Shown in pieces: positions 23,636 through 38,100 of a stretch of 64,000 nt of DNA. A program made the translations under genes and the position numbers. Origin of the DNA: Adineta steineri. Lineage: Eukaryota; Rotifera; Eurotatoria; Adinetida; Adinetidae. The DNA lies in contig CAJNOI010000129.1 in NCBI GenBank assembly GCA_905250115.1, positions 62,001 to 126,000 of the forward strand. The letters run 5' to 3'. The notes under the pieces were generated by a model that did not search any database, was not told where the DNA came from, and worked only from the letters and a program-made list of their open reading frames with translations. The first letter of the stretch is position 1; each line of letters begins with the position of its first letter.

Positions 23636-25054
23636 ATGGCACACGGTATTTCTGATCCAAAGAATAAAAAGGAGCATTTCGATACAGCGACTCATCTGGA
23701 GAAGAAACTGGATCAATTAGCGCAATGGATCAAAGAGAGTCAACATTTTATTGTATTCACAGGTATTTTAGCATGTCATGTAGTCTTATTTAAATCCTCA
23801 TCGATTTTCATCATTTATTTAGGAGCGGGTGTATCCACTTCGACTGGTATTCCTGATTTTCGCAGTGGAATGGACACTGTGTTACCAACTGGACCAGGAG
23901 CATGGGAATTAGAAGAGTGATTATAGATTCTTTTATAAGAATAATCAAAAATCTGAATAATTCTAGTCATAGAGCTAAACGAGCGAAAACGACGACTGTT
24001 ATTGATGACGTGCAAAAAGCAATTCCATCTCCTACTCATATGTAAGCCATATCGACGACTTTCACTTTTCCACGAATGTATCGTTTTTGTTTTTGTAGGG
24101 CACTTGTTGCTTTACAACGTCAAGGCATTCTCAAATGTATTATCTCACAAAATTGCGATGGTCTTCATTTACGAAGTGGTGTCAATTCGAATAATCTCGC
24201 TGAATTACATGGCAATATGAATTTAGAGAAATGTCCGCAATGTGGTGCGAAATATTTACGTGATTATGATACGGAAGGTAATCGAAAACATTACACAGGT
24301 CGTCGATGTGATAAGCCGAGCTGTCGTGGTCGACTGAAAGATTCGATTATTAATTTCGGTGAAGATTTACCTGAAGACGAACTAAATAAAGCACTTGATC
24401 ACGCAGGAAAAGCTGATCTTTGTCTTGTGTTAGGTAGAGTAGATTGTCAAAGATTTTTGTTTAGCTTACACATGATAATTTTGTTTCTCAGGTAGTAGTT
24501 TGACAGTGACACCGGCTTCTGATATTCCGGAACGTGTAGTAGAAAATAAACAAAAATTAGTTATTGGCAATCTACAACGAACACCTTTCCATAAAAACGC
24601 TACACTAAATATTCATGCGTTTAGCGATGTTATTATGCAGGGTGTGATGCAACGACTAAATATTCCAATTCCACCATGGATTCTTCGACGACGAGTACAT
24701 ATCACTTGTTCACATGATTTAAATCATGAAAATCAAAAGCGAATTCTCATTGAAGGTCGTGATCCAAATGATGCAGATATCCCTTTTACATTGTTCGACA
24801 ATATTGAGATAATTGTAAATCAAAAGGTCGTTCAACAACTCATTCATCAACCGTTTGCATATGATCTTGGCGACTTTGATCAACAATCGATCACTATTCG
24901 TCTACATTTCTTTGGACATTACAATGAAATTCCCTTCGATTTAACTTATGGGAATTTAAGTAATATTTCAAATAATGAACAATTCTATTTATTATATAAT
25001 CCGATGGAAGGACAATGGAGAAAAGTCACTGGTAGTGATGATTTGCCTCTTTGA
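23636..25054 (+). CDS. Class IV (SIRT6/SIRT7-like) sirtuin
   Basis: Five exons (23636-23762, 23823-23916, 23967-24041, 24099-24433, 24492-25054) with phases that agree give 397 residues. The NAD-binding block is GAGVSTSTGIPDFRSG. The QNCDGLH segment and the catalytic His in LAELHGN follow, then a CPQC...CDKPSC zinc site and SSLTVTPASDIP. These are the marks of an NAD-dependent protein deacylase. After PDFRSG there is a MDTVLPTGPGAWE insertion relative to animal SIRT6. The NCDG segment replaces the usual NVDG or NIDG. The C-terminal 150 residues (from about 250) form an extra domain with no clear relative, beta-rich by appearance. The upstream GTG at 23564 in the same frame is rejected as start. 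Confidence 0.88.
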
Positions 25055-26147
25055 ATATGTCTATATTCTGAGTTATAAATGAAATTTTGTTTTGTTTTAT
25101 CTTTCAAATAATAAATTGTAGCAATAAATATGTGATAGTCACACAGTTTTAACAGAAAACAATTTCGATGACTAATGAATTATGAAATTTAAAATTTGAT
25201 TCAACCTAAGAAATATATCAATGGAATTCCTTACTCTTTATTTTAATTAAACAATATAAAAAAGATGATTGACACTCATGATAACATATTTCTTTGATAA
25301 ATTTATCGATCTAGTCATTTAGTATATTTGAAGAAATGGAATTCATATTTTGGTATAAATTTATAAGCATAATTAAGAGGAAGTTTTTTTTGAATGGATC
25401 AATTCTTCTAACTTTTTGATCGTTTGATTATCAGCGGCTAATTTCCTTCAAAATCTTTTTTAGAAATAATCTGTCATCTATATCGTTAAATCAATCTATT
25501 TTGAGACATGGGTGTGTGGCTTGATGAGAAATAGAAAACACGAATATCCACACCCACACCCTATTCATCTATCAATTATGACCAATTTTAGCAGGCTAAA
25601 TAGAGGGAAAAGACATAAGAATTTGTAAAAAAAAATGTATGATTATAGTAGAAATACGAATGAAAAGATATGGAAGAATTATTAGTTCTTAACGTGAGTG
25701 AAAACAAAAACAATGTTGTAAACAAAAGAGCAAGTAAGGATGAATAATCAGTCAGACAAGCGTTGAAAAAAACGATAGTTTTACGCGTCAAAAGCGCACA
25801 TTTTTGTGCATTAAAAAAAATTATTTTTTGCTAAAAATGAATTTCACAACGACAATATTTACAAATTTGTTTTTCGTTCGTTTCATTCTCTTTCTCCGTT
25901 TCTATTTAATCGTCGAAATTTATTACTTTTTTGATCATTTGCTGATTTGCTCATAGTCGATTTGGCATAAAGTAATAAGATTCATTTGAATACAAGTATT
26001 GTTATATAATTTAAAGATAATTTGGTAATCAAAAGATTGGACTTCACTTTTAAGAACACAGCTGCCCGGTGAAGCCAAACATTCAAGAACTTGGAATACA
26101 ACTAATTTATTGTTGTTTTAGATAGACGTTATCCATAATTTCATAGA
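25055..26147. other. Spacer with telomere-like hairpin
   Basis: An island lies at 25507-25562: GGGTGTGTGG, about 25 bp of spacer, then CCACACCCACACCC. No gene seen. The acceptor-like TTGTTTTAG at 26113-26121 precedes the next start codon. Confidence 0.45.
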
Positions 26148-26438
26148 ATGACCAGATGGATTATCGAACAACAAATGACTGGAATCACTGATACTATGAG
26201 AATAAATATTTTAAGTACAATAAGTACTTCGATTGATATACATGGAACATCATCAATGTATAAGATTGCCGAAGAACTTAAGACTTGGCTTAATGGAACT
26301 TATGAGAAGTATTGGACTGTAGTAATCGGTGATCCTAACAGATTTGTGAGCTGCGGTACGATTTCTGAAGCCAAATATTTGTGTATCAAAGAATCAAGAT
26401 TGGGATGGAGAATTCAAATGTATAAACAATTAGGATAA
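26148..26438 (+). CDS. Divergent dynein-light-chain (LC8-like) protein
   Basis: A single exon of 96 residues. The C-terminal half matches the LC8 fold pattern: a helix (IAEELKTWLNGTYEKY), then WTVVIGDPNRFVSCG as the strand pair that in LC8 reads W..IVG.NFGS, then a final strand (WRIQMYKQ). Length is close to the usual 89-105 residues. Canonical LC8 binds dynein intermediate chains and many short linear motifs through that edge strand. Here the YVTHE segment is replaced by TISEAKYLCI, so partner choice may differ. The acceptor-like TTTTAG 26 nt upstream may reflect 5' trans- or cis-splicing. Confidence 0.7.
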   Translation: MTRWIIEQQMTGITDTMRINILSTISTSIDIHGTSSMYKIAEELKTWLNGTYEKYWTVVIGDPNRFVSCGTISEAKYLCIKESRLGWRIQMYKQLG

Positions 26439-26614
26439 TAAAAACACATGACAAGATTGACTACTTTTAGGAAAAGAGTCATTATTGTATGATCATCAAT
26501 AGTGTACTTTTCTCTTTTATAAACAATTTGAAAATAAACAAACATTTTGATTGATAAGAAAATACGTATTTTTACATCTGATATTTGTCAAAATGAGACT
26601 ATTTTGCATGCAGT

Positions 26615-26746
26615 TCACTTGTGAGATAGTTGAATACGAAAATCTTCTTCATTAATACAATCATTTCCTTCGATAATTAAATATTGTCTCATTAGATTCA
26701 AAGCATTATGCAATCGATTTCGATAATTGTTTTGGCTGTCAATCAT
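26615..26746 (-). CDS. Short ORF, probably a terminal exon or gene fragment
   Basis: 43 codons with coding-like composition (MIDSQNNYRNRLHNALNLMR ... ending FRIQLSHK). Two amphipathic helices are likely. No splice partner was found, and similarity to a known family was not recognised. It could be the last exon of a broken gene. Low certainty. Confidence 0.3.
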   Translation of the reverse strand: MIDSQNNYRNRLHNALNLMRQYLIIEGNDCINEEDFRIQLSHK

Positions 26747-27642
26747 CAGGTATGTCAAGAATCTATAGTATTACATATAAATCGTAACCCTTTCAAATAG
26801 AAGAAAGAATACAAAAAGTCCTGCATGGCCAACCAAGTTCGTGGAATATATTAGAGTGTGAGTGTGATGTAAGATGATGACAATATCCAGGATTACACTC
26901 TCAAGTACACCCGTACGCTGGACTTCTAGTTTTCGCTCGAAAATAAGTAAATGGACATCGCTTTAATACTAAAGTCTTTTCAAAGATGAAGAATAATATG
27001 TATCTCATTCTCTTTTTTATCTTTTTTTTTCTTTTCTATCTATACAAAGCATATTTATTTTACTGTTATCTCTTAGTAAACACAACGTGGTCATTTTCTT
27101 TCTTCATTTTTTCTAACTACAACACAAACGTAATATCTCTGTATATTATCATTAGTGCTAATTTCGGTATTGGCAGAGCATATACGTGTCCCTTCAATGA
27201 AGCTGAATAGAACAGGCTGTTCAATAGTATGGTCCCCCTGATTGCTTAGTAAATAACACTGTTGGGTGAAAAAATTCAATATTTTGTAAGTCAAGAAATG
27301 AAAATTATTAAACTGTATAGCCCTAAGTGTGATGAAAAACAGGTTTTACGCCGAAAAAATAGGCTGTAATAAATATCTTTATTACTGGAACACAAGGTTT
27401 TGAATTTTTTGTCAGATAAGAAATATTTCTTGGCTACTTTTCTACATTTTTTTGGTGTACGATAATCAATGTGACTAAGAAGTCAACAAGCAATATTTAA
27501 AATTCTTAGTTTAAAAGATCAGAGTCTCATTCTACTAAAAAATAGATTAATTTTTCCTAATTCAGTCTGTGACACTGTTGATTGATATAGTTCAATTGAA
27601 GTATAAAGTTATCCTTAGATTCAGACTGTACATTTTAGATTA
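26747..27642. other. Spacer with telomere-like hairpin
   Basis: An island lies at 26853-26912 (GAGTGTGAGTGTG, spacer, TACACTCTCAAGTACACCC). No gene is supported. Poly-T rich stretches give hydrophobic chance frames near 27000. Confidence 0.4.
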
Positions 27643-28587
27643 ATGAGTAATTCTTTTCGACTTTCATTACTATTCGTATACATTATCTTTAATAATATTA
27701 ATGACATACGAATAATTCCACAAGGCTATCTATTAGGAGCAACATTTGAACTTGGAACAACATCAAACAAAGTATATAAAATTGATCCAATAACTGGGGT
27801 GTTTACGCTATTCACTAGCTTGGATGGTTATAACCCTGATGATGCTACGTATGATCTTATTAATAAAATATTCTACATTTTTGTTAGTGGATCAGCGGTA
27901 AGACGAGAATCATCGATGTCATTGATTTTAGTTAATCCATTCAATGGTACAAAACAATACCGAGATATTATCACAGAAGACGATGCTGAATTATATGGTT
28001 TACGTGTAGATAGTAGTACAGGTAAATTATATTCATTACAAATGTCAAGTGCAGGAGAAGATCCTGTAAGTATTGTCCAGATAGATCCGTTTAATTTTAT
28101 AGCTACACGATGGGTAAATATTACCGAAGTCAGTGGTATATCACCTGATTCGATGGCAATCTTTTATAATGCAACAAATCATCAATATTTTGTAACGGTA
28201 GTATCTGGTGATAACGAAACTCTTGTTGGTATTGATTTAATAAAACAAAAAATAATAAGTCGTATTTCAAATTCTGATTTACCATCATTTTTATGTTATG
28301 ATAATAAAACAGATGCTTTTTATGGTATGCAACGTTTTACAGGCAAACGTGGCTGTCGTTTGATACGTTTAAATCCGTATAATGGTACATTAGACATCTT
28401 ATCAGATGATTTTAATGATTATGAACCATCGACTGGAAATTGTTATGAAGGATATTATTTTACAATGATTATTCTTAATTCAGAAACACAACAAATACTA
28501 ACATTTGATTTAAATAATAATGGAAAATTAATATCGAATAAACCCGGAGAAGAATATTTATCTTCATTAGCGTTTATTCCAATCTAG
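27643..28587 (+). CDS. Secreted beta-propeller-like protein
   Basis: A single exon of 314 residues with an N-terminal signal peptide (RLSLLFVYIIF). Then come repeats of about 45-50 residues with the pattern (I/V)DP.TG....L.......D..YD...K.FY, e.g. KVYKIDPITGVFTLFTSLDG, GLRVDSSTGKLYSL and LIRLNPYNGTLDILS. This is the layout of a six- or seven-bladed propeller such as YncE-like or LDLR-type proteins, but no named family is certain. There are several N-glycosylation sites. It is intronless. TACATTTTAG ends four bases before the ATG, an acceptor-like context. It may bind a ligand or matrix component. Confidence 0.7.
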   Translation: MSNSFRLSLLFVYIIFNNINDIRIIPQGYLLGATFELGTTSNKVYKIDPITGVFTLFTSLDGYNPDDATYDLINKIFYIFVSGSAVRRESSMSLILVNPFNGTKQYRDIITEDDAELYGLRVDSSTGKLYSLQMSSAGEDPVSIVQIDPFNFIATRWVNITEVSGISPDSMAIFYNATNHQYFVTVVSGDNETLVGIDLIKQKIISRISNSDLPSFLCYDNKTDAFYGMQRFTGKRGCRLIRLNPYNGTLDILSDDFNDYEPSTGNCYEGYYFTMIILNSETQQILTFDLNNNGKLISNKPGEEYLSSLAFIPI

Positions 28588-30625
28588 TAATAACTATTTG
28601 ATAACATAACAACATTTCCTTGAATAAAAACGATAATTTTTCTTTTATAAAAATAAATCTGAAAGTATACAAGAAAAGTTTACGATGCCGAACTGCAATC
28701 ATTTTTTCCAATCGAAAAACAAATGAAAGTTAGAATGTAGGATTGATTAAGTACTATTTAATACCCTAACATTGTTTACTCTTTAACAAACAGATTTGAG
28801 AAAACTAAAAAATATCTATAATATAATTATAGATCCTCCTGACACACCCACACCCACCCAGTTTTATTAACAGGTCGTCAACACGTTGTTTTATTCATTC
28901 TTTGAATATTATTTTATTGTATTTCACTATTTCTGCACGTGATGATGATTTATGTTGGAAAAAACCAACATAAGATTTTTAATTCGAGAATAAATTTTTA
29001 TTGTTGCTAAGGAATATTATATTCGATCAAAAGTAAACTAGATGAGTAAAAAATAATTCGTTAGGAGGGTACAGGCTTTCTTTCTTATCTACACCCAGAC
29101 CCTCAAGATGGTCATCTAACCTAATCCACTCTATAGAGAATTATATAAACGACCAAGATACATTTCGATAATATAAATAAAAAAGTATTCATTTTAACAA
29201 AATCATGTGTGTAGTCTAATAATCATATTTGTTTTGTTCTCTTTGTTCGATTGCAGTTATACATAAAAAAGTGAATTTAAAAGAAAATAAAGAATCCATA
29301 CAAAGCTCAAGATGAGTTATTTGTTGATTCATTTTTATTTTTTTATAAAGAAAAACTTCCAAGTTGAATTTTGCAAGGTAAACAATAATAGGCTTCACAG
29401 CCATACTACTTTCCTGATTTTTTAAAAAATGTCTTGATTTGTCATGATTTATTTTCAGAATAACTAATTTAGTATTAGTAGCTGTTAAAAATAGTTCATC
29501 GATACTAACATCATTAAATGTATTATTGCCCAGTTGTGCAAATCAAAAATCATTTAAAATTTTGTTTTATTTTATTCAATAAAAATTTACTTTAAAGAAT
29601 ATATAATGTGAACAAAACGCTATTCAGGCAGACTTACTCATTTTGGTTACAAAATATATAAATTTATCCTATGTAATCATATTAGTTGATATAGTTTTTG
29701 GAATAAAACGCACAAAATCATCATAATTTTTTATAATTATATTTAATTTGACTCAGAGAAAAAATAATGGTATTCAAAATTTATTTCGTATAAATTTTAC
29801 ATAATCAGAAAGAAAAACGTAAGTAAATACCTCGAATAGTTTTCTTTTGCAAATTGTTTATGCAAGTGACAAAAACAATTTTTGTTTAAGTTAACGACTA
29901 AGTATATTACTTATGTTTTTTTATGTGAACAATGCGCGCCTTGTGAATGTTGTTTACGGCAGTAAATCCAGTATGTGGGTTTATATTTTTCAGAATTGAA
30001 TCTCTATAACAATGACAAATTCAAATAAAAACGTATCTCAATAAAAGAATACTTTTCTACATAATTAATTTTGTTTTAACCGGGTTTACTGCAGCAACCT
30101 ACGCTTTAATCGTAACTAGCCATGACTATTGTATGTAATTTTACGTAGATTTGAATCAAAAAAAGCCGTATTAGAATAATGCTTAGAATTCCTGATTTTG
30201 AAATATTTGTCGTTGCGACCTCTGACTCACTATGTATGACGTTTTTGAATAAACATTCGGCAGCAAGCTATGCATTAGTCGTCATTGCTTCCTACAATAT
30301 TAGTCAAACAACTCAATAGTTTATGCGCAGGCATAATTCGTTCTTTCCCACAAAATTTTCTCTTTTTTTTATTGACAGAACATTTTTTCAATGATCAGAG
30401 TAAACAGTCGTGCCATAAAAATTAAATTTCTTATTTTTGTTCGCCTGAAAAAATTTGCTGATTTTGCGTAAAAATAAATTTCTATCAGGCGAAAGAAAAA
30501 AATTTAGAAGAATGAAAATACGTTGCCATGACGTCAATGTTTACTTGGTTGGCGATATATATATATACATATGTTTGTATGTGCATTAACATCATCATTT
30601 TGGTTTATCAAGTTAAAATTTTATA
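28588..30625. other. Spacer with telomere-like islands and small inverted repeats
   Basis: C-strand island at 28842-28860 (CACACCCACACCCACCC) and hairpin at 29064-29109 ending ACACCCAGACCCTCAAGATG. A separate 60-70-bp hairpin at about 30440-30500 has ends TTCGCCTGA and TCAGGCGAA. No gene. A TATATATATA tract at 30549-30561 lies 65-75 bp before the protease start and may serve as a core promoter. Confidence 0.45.
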
Positions 30626-32509
<1,884 letters not shown>

Positions 32510-32907
32510 GCCAATTAACGAACCGTTGAACTTGTTTTCCTTTTTTGAAAAGAAAATTAATTACATTTATCACTTTTTTTAAACATTATTTATTCTCACA
32601 ATACCATAGTATGATTGTTATTGTAAATTATTTTAATTCGGAAGTGTGTCAAATTTTCAAATAAACTTTTATTAATTATTTTATAAATTTTGAAGTATTC
32701 TTGAACATTTCTCATTCGTCAATGTAACACGAACATACTCTTTCTGCGTATCGATCGAATTAGAGATAGATGTTCATTGTAGCATTCAAATTCAGTACAA
32801 TAAATTTAATATTGAAACTATATTTATTATGCGAAAGAGAATTTAGTTTTTCTTTCTGTATGTTAATAATTAATTAAAAAGTGTTCTATAAATATAGATT
32901 ATGTTGC
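32510..32907. other. Short spacer between convergent genes
   Basis: Holds the 3' ends of the protease and the leftward SDR gene. Nothing else seen. Confidence 0.5.
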
Positions 32908-33888
32908 TTATTCCACATGTTGTTTGCGCACACCTGCAGGAAGGACACCCGAACCACATATTCTAGCTATGATTAGATCGGCTAACCAAGTCGGAGCCAT
33001 TGAGAGTGGAGAAAAAAATAAACTAGACTGCCATCCCGGCTTATAATGAATGCACGGATTTGTGTTCATAACAGCATGTCGAAGTGCATGCACTACTTTG
33101 TTAAAATTTTCAGCATTTTGAATGAAGACATTGGTAGCTATTTGTTTAATTTCAGCATTGAAAAATTCTTCACCCCATCGATCTTTCACATCGATGGGAA
33201 GACTATTCCATAGATTTTGCACAAAAGGATTGTGTCCTTGAATCATGGGTGTTTGCATAAAACCCGGTTCAATAATGCTTACTCGAAGACCCCATGCAGC
33301 CATTTCACGTCGAAGACAATCAGAAAATGATTCAAGTGCATATTTCGAGGCACAATAGCCTGACTTGGCTGGTCCACTTATGAAACCATAAATTGAACAT
33401 ATATTAACAACGCGTGAATCTCGCTTAGTTATGAGTAATGGTAAAAATTTCTTAGTCATTGCAACATGACCGAAAAAGTTCACATCCATAGTTGTACGCA
33501 TGAGATCGACGGTAATCCAATCGATATATCCACTCCTGCTTATACCAGAATTATTAATAAGTGCATGAAGAGTATTCGTTTTTTTATTAATCATATCGTA
33601 TGCAGCATCGATATCTTCTTGACGCGTAATATCAAGACGAAAGATAGTAGCACGTGATGAAAGTTTATCGATGAGAGAAATCTTATTATCGATAGTGTAT
33701 ATACCAGCAAGTACATTAAAGCCTTGTTTATCAAGTTCAATGGCTAATGCTAAACCGAAGCCAGTATCACAACCACTAATGAGAACATATTTATTGCGTG
33801 GATCGACATTAGGTGATGGGTAAAAATACTGATACAATCGATAGAAAACATAGAAAATCAATACCAGAAAAATAATCAGGTATATCAT
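32908..33888 (-). CDS. Short-chain dehydrogenase, retinol/17-beta-HSD6-like (SDR9C)
   Basis: Single exon; 326 residues from the ATG at 33888 (a 348-residue frame opens at 33954 but adds no domain). An N-terminal membrane helix (MIYLIIFLVLIFYVFYRLY) is followed by the Rossmann domain with SGCDTGFG (TGxxxGxG type), NNSG and the catalytic YCASK. The EPGFMQTPM segment and a C-terminal membrane-associated part (PTWLADLI) follow. The arrangement matches RDH/HSD17B6-like enzymes of the endoplasmic reticulum, which oxidise retinol or steroids. The substrate cannot be told from sequence. No key residue is missing. Confidence 0.9.
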   Translation of the reverse strand: MIYLIIFLVLIFYVFYRLYQYFYPSPNVDPRNKYVLISGCDTGFGLALAIELDKQGFNVLAGIYTIDNKISLIDKLSSRATIFRLDITRQEDIDAAYDMINKKTNTLHALINNSGISRSGYIDWITVDLMRTTMDVNFFGHVAMTKKFLPLLITKRDSRVVNICSIYGFISGPAKSGYCASKYALESFSDCLRREMAAWGLRVSIIEPGFMQTPMIQGHNPFVQNLWNSLPIDVKDRWGEEFFNAEIKQIATNVFIQNAENFNKVVHALRHAVMNTNPCIHYKPGWQSSLFFSPLSMAPTWLADLIIARICGSGVLPAGVRKQHVE

Positions 33889-33954
33889 TGTTATTCTATG
33901 CGAGCAAAAAAAATATGAATAAGAAAAGAAATGTGTTAGTATAGCTTTCGACAA

Positions 33955-35139
33955 TAAGATTATATCGGATTGAAATGAGTAGCAGCGAAAAAAATATGCA
34001 TCTTCGACTTTTTTTTCGATTCTTTTCTCTAAATGTTACGTGCATCAACGTGATTTCTTTCTATTGACCTTTAGTAGCATCCTGATGAGAGAAGGAGGCA
34101 GCTGTAATAGAAAGATAACGATTCATAGTCACATATATTCTTTCTGTAACTATGGAACTACCCTAATCGTACCAAACTTGTATAGTTTATATGATAAAAA
34201 TCGAAAGAAATGGACTCGCCACTAGTCATTAGAAATTGTTGTTAATCTGTATTTTTTCTACTGATTTTTAAATATAGTGAACGTAGATAAAAGATAAACT
34301 CAGTACTCATATTTACAAATCCATGTTCAATCGATTAAGAATAAACGAAAATAATAGTGCCATAGATTGATGCAGAATTGATCATATAATCAATGATCAC
34401 TACAGTGACTGCTCTTTCTGAAAGCGTTAATAAACTTGAACGAAGAAAAAGGATAAGTTAATTCTTAAATCTTATTTTTTATATATCTGTTAGCGATATG
34501 AGTGTAGGATCAACACAATACAAAAAATCTATATGCACATCCTTCGTTAACTCTGTCTATGATGAGCAAACATGAATCGCATCTATTGAATAACTGATTT
34601 TATTGGCAAACAATTAAAAGAAAAGAAAATGGTATCAAGCAAGTTTTGAGTAGTTCTCTTTTTCTTCATTCATATTTCTTCGTCGCATGTAATCGTTTCT
34701 ACGTGGCTGTCTACTCCTGCAGTACTCATAGTACAATAACAGAATAATTGTCACAACTATTTCAATGTTATTTTATATTAATGATGTAGGTTTCACTCTA
34801 AATATTGTACAAAAATCAATATATCATAGTTGCTGAATTAAACATTAATAAGTGTCAGGTAATCGTTCGTATTTGAACGTACTTTAAGAATGATAATATA
34901 TTTGAAGGTTAGAATAATGTGTTATCGTACTTATATGAATGCATACATACTTTATGTACGCACGTGTTATTCTTTTTTTTCTTTTCTTTCCTGTGATGTT
35001 GTGATGTATAGAACATGCTTTATAAAGACGCCATTACTTACTTGATGATTTCATTTTTTATTCATGTATAGTATAGGTAAAGAACATAAGTAAATTGACG
35101 TGTTATTTTTTTATTTGTAGAAAATAAAAAAATTATTTA
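33955..35139. other. Spacer between SDR and hydrolase genes
   Basis: Divergent intergenic region of about 1.2 kb. No gene seen. An acceptor-like TTATTTGTAG ends at 35121, 18 bp before the hydrolase start. Confidence 0.4.
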
Positions 35140-38100
35140 ATGGCTACTGAAACAAACGATGGAAAATTAAATGAATGTTGTTTAACTGAATATCGACCAT
35201 TATTTGGAACTCCACAAGGACAAATTATTAAAATTGCTGATATTGATACTTATCAAATTTTAGGAAAGGATGTAACATCAAAAGGAAAAGCAATTGTTCT
35301 ATTAACTGATGTATTTGGTAAGTTCTTCGCAGTTATTGTTTATTTACGTTGAAATATTAAACATTACAATAGGTTTAACAAAAAATCCACGTATGACTGC
35401 TGATAAAATATCAGAAAAAAGTGGTTTTGATGTTTATGTTCCTGATATATGTAATGGTGATCCAGTGGCTTCTTCATTTTTATCAAATATGCCCGAAGCT
35501 CCAGGAGAAAAGATGTCTATCGGTGCTAAAGTTAGTTTTAAACATAAAAATACTTGTCAGACAAAAAATTTCTTTGAATCTTACAGATAGGTATGACTGC
35601 AAAAATGGTCACAACATTCGGACCATGGATAATTCGCCATCGTCAAGCTGTTACACTTCCTATCATAGAAAAATTCTTGGAGGTATAAAACTAGATTATT
35701 TTTTTTGTTCTGTTTTTATAATATATTTATAAATAGACTCTTCGATCAGAAAATGGAGTCAATCGAATAGAAGTCGCCGGGTATTGCTTTGGAGGTTATT
35801 ATGCAGTTTTAGTTGGCGGAGAAAAATATAATCTAGTGGATGCTGTTGTTGGTTGTCATGTATCTATGAGAGGGTTAGACAAAAGTTCGATCGGTGACAT
35901 AAATGCTTATTTCAAGCGGAAAAATGACATTCGAGTCAAAAATGCTAGCTTTCTAACCAGACAGCATTCAGATCCACGATCATTTATTACAATTCTATAT
36001 CTATTCGTAGGAAAAATGCTTTAGAAAGATGGATTTATGCTAATAGAGATGAGAAAAATATATAAATAGTTTTACTTTAATACGTATTCGTTAGCGGAAA
36101 TATGAAAATCAATGAGAAAAATGATCATTTTCATAGGATAAATGGTTTAGAAAGATGGATTTATGTTAATAGATGTGAGAAAAATGTATAAATAGTTTTA
36201 CTTTAATACGTATTCGTTAGCGGAAAAATGAAAATCAATGAGAAAAATGATCATTTTTATAGGAAAAATGGTTCAGAAAAATGGATTTATGCTAATAGAG
36301 ATGAGAAAAATGTATAAATAGTTTTACTTTAATACGTCTTTGTCAGGGGAAAAATGAAAATCAATGAGAAAAATGATCATTTTCATACGAAAAATGGTGT
36401 AGAAAAATGGATTTATGTTAATAGATGTGAGAAAAATGCATGAATATTTTGACTTTTATATATATTTGTTAGTGGATGGTTTTGAAAGATGGAACAATGA
36501 ATTTTAATGTAGGAAAAATGATTATATATTAGATTTAAATATACAGATATATATTTTTCTCTAGCGGAAAAATGTAAATTCATTGGAATAATGATTGTTT
36601 CTAAAGGGAAAATGATTTGAAAAAATGAATAACTGTATATGATTATGAGAAAAATCCTTTCTATATATGACTGATTTGTATAGCATCTCTAGCGGAAAAA
36701 TGAAAATTCCATAGGAATAATGCTTTTTTCTATGAGAAAAATGATTTGGAAAAATGGATAAATGCATTTACTATGTGAGAAATTGTTTTGATACATGACT
36801 TTTTTACAGCGAATTCAACGGAGAAGGGGAATTCTCTCCTAATAATGCTTTTTTCTTCAGATAAAGCCATTTATAGAAATGAAGCTGACTCTACGAAAAG
36901 CATGTTTATTGATCGCGTACTGGTGTATTGCCTTGGTGAAAAGACAGGATACTGGTTCCTCTAGCTTCTAGTATTAGTAAAATATACGATTCTAGTAGAG
37001 GGATTATCGGGTCTAGTTGAGAATTTGATATTATATAAGTAGTATTGTTGGGACTTCATTCTTTATGTTCGATTATTATAATTGGTGGATCACTGTCGTT
37101 TTGTTAAGTACGACTTCTTGTAGTATGATAGTGTAATGCATGTCTTCGTTTCTTCTTGCCTTATGTCCAGTCATTTCAATTATAGGATTATATCACTGTC
37201 TTTTAATAATGTTGGATGCTTGTATTTGATCTCGATTAATTCTTGTTTTAGTCTTTCTATCATTTTTGTTATTTTCATATAGATGCACGGTTTTTCTTTA
37301 GTGAAGCATGGAGAAGACACGTGTTTCGATTACGCGCAAACACAGTTTGTTGGTCGCCTTTAAAAGAGCCAATGCCTAGATCACTATTATTAGCCATTTC
37401 TTTTTCTTCATTTCTACCATGTTACGCTTTGTACAGCGTATTCTAGTCATATATAAATAGAAGATCTCGACATGTAATATGTATCGTAGCAATGTGCGAA
37501 TAGAAAGAAAAGAAAATATTTTCGTCCGGTAATACTGTTCGTTTTTCTGAAATGTTTTCTATGCTGATCGAAAAGTGGATCACTATTAACATATACCGGT
37601 ATTATCTTAGAAAATGAATGTAAACTACAATATTTCAAACAAAACTCGCTAAAGGGCGAACTGAATAAACAAAATAATGACAAGCTTTGAAATTACGACT
37701 GTCTCTCAGAACTCTTCAGTTGAACGTCATGACTGTTGTGATTAATACGATTTTTGCGGTAGTTTCGAGGTTCTCGTTAATAATACTGCTATTATACTGA
37801 GCATCAATTTTTTTCTATTCTAAAGCATTTTTCCAATGTTTCAAAATCATTTTTGCTATAGAAATAAGCATTATTCCCATGAACTTTCATTTTTCTAATG
37901 CTTGAAAACCATTTTTCCCATCGAAAAAAGCATTATTCCTATAGAGTTTTCATTTTTCCGCTGAACATGCTATAGAGATAAGTCACATATAGAAAGGTTT
38001 ATATACAGAAAGGATATTTCTTATAGTCAATACATTTATCCATTTTTCTAAACCATTTTTTCTATGAAGAATATCATTATTCCTATGGATTCTCATTTTT

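Noticed and set aside
25786-25820. Possible fragment of the nested element (AAAAGCGCACATTTTT)
   Set aside because: A shared 16-mer rich in A/T and GCGC is not enough to claim a copy.
30000-30300. Two similar stretches around GCAGCAAcCTAcGC and GCAGCAAGCTATGC
   Set aside because: Only about 40 bp with many mismatches; too weak to call a repeat family.
33889-33954. Upstream ATG of the SDR gene
   Set aside because: Adds 22 residues without family counterpart; the second Met starts the usual membrane anchor.
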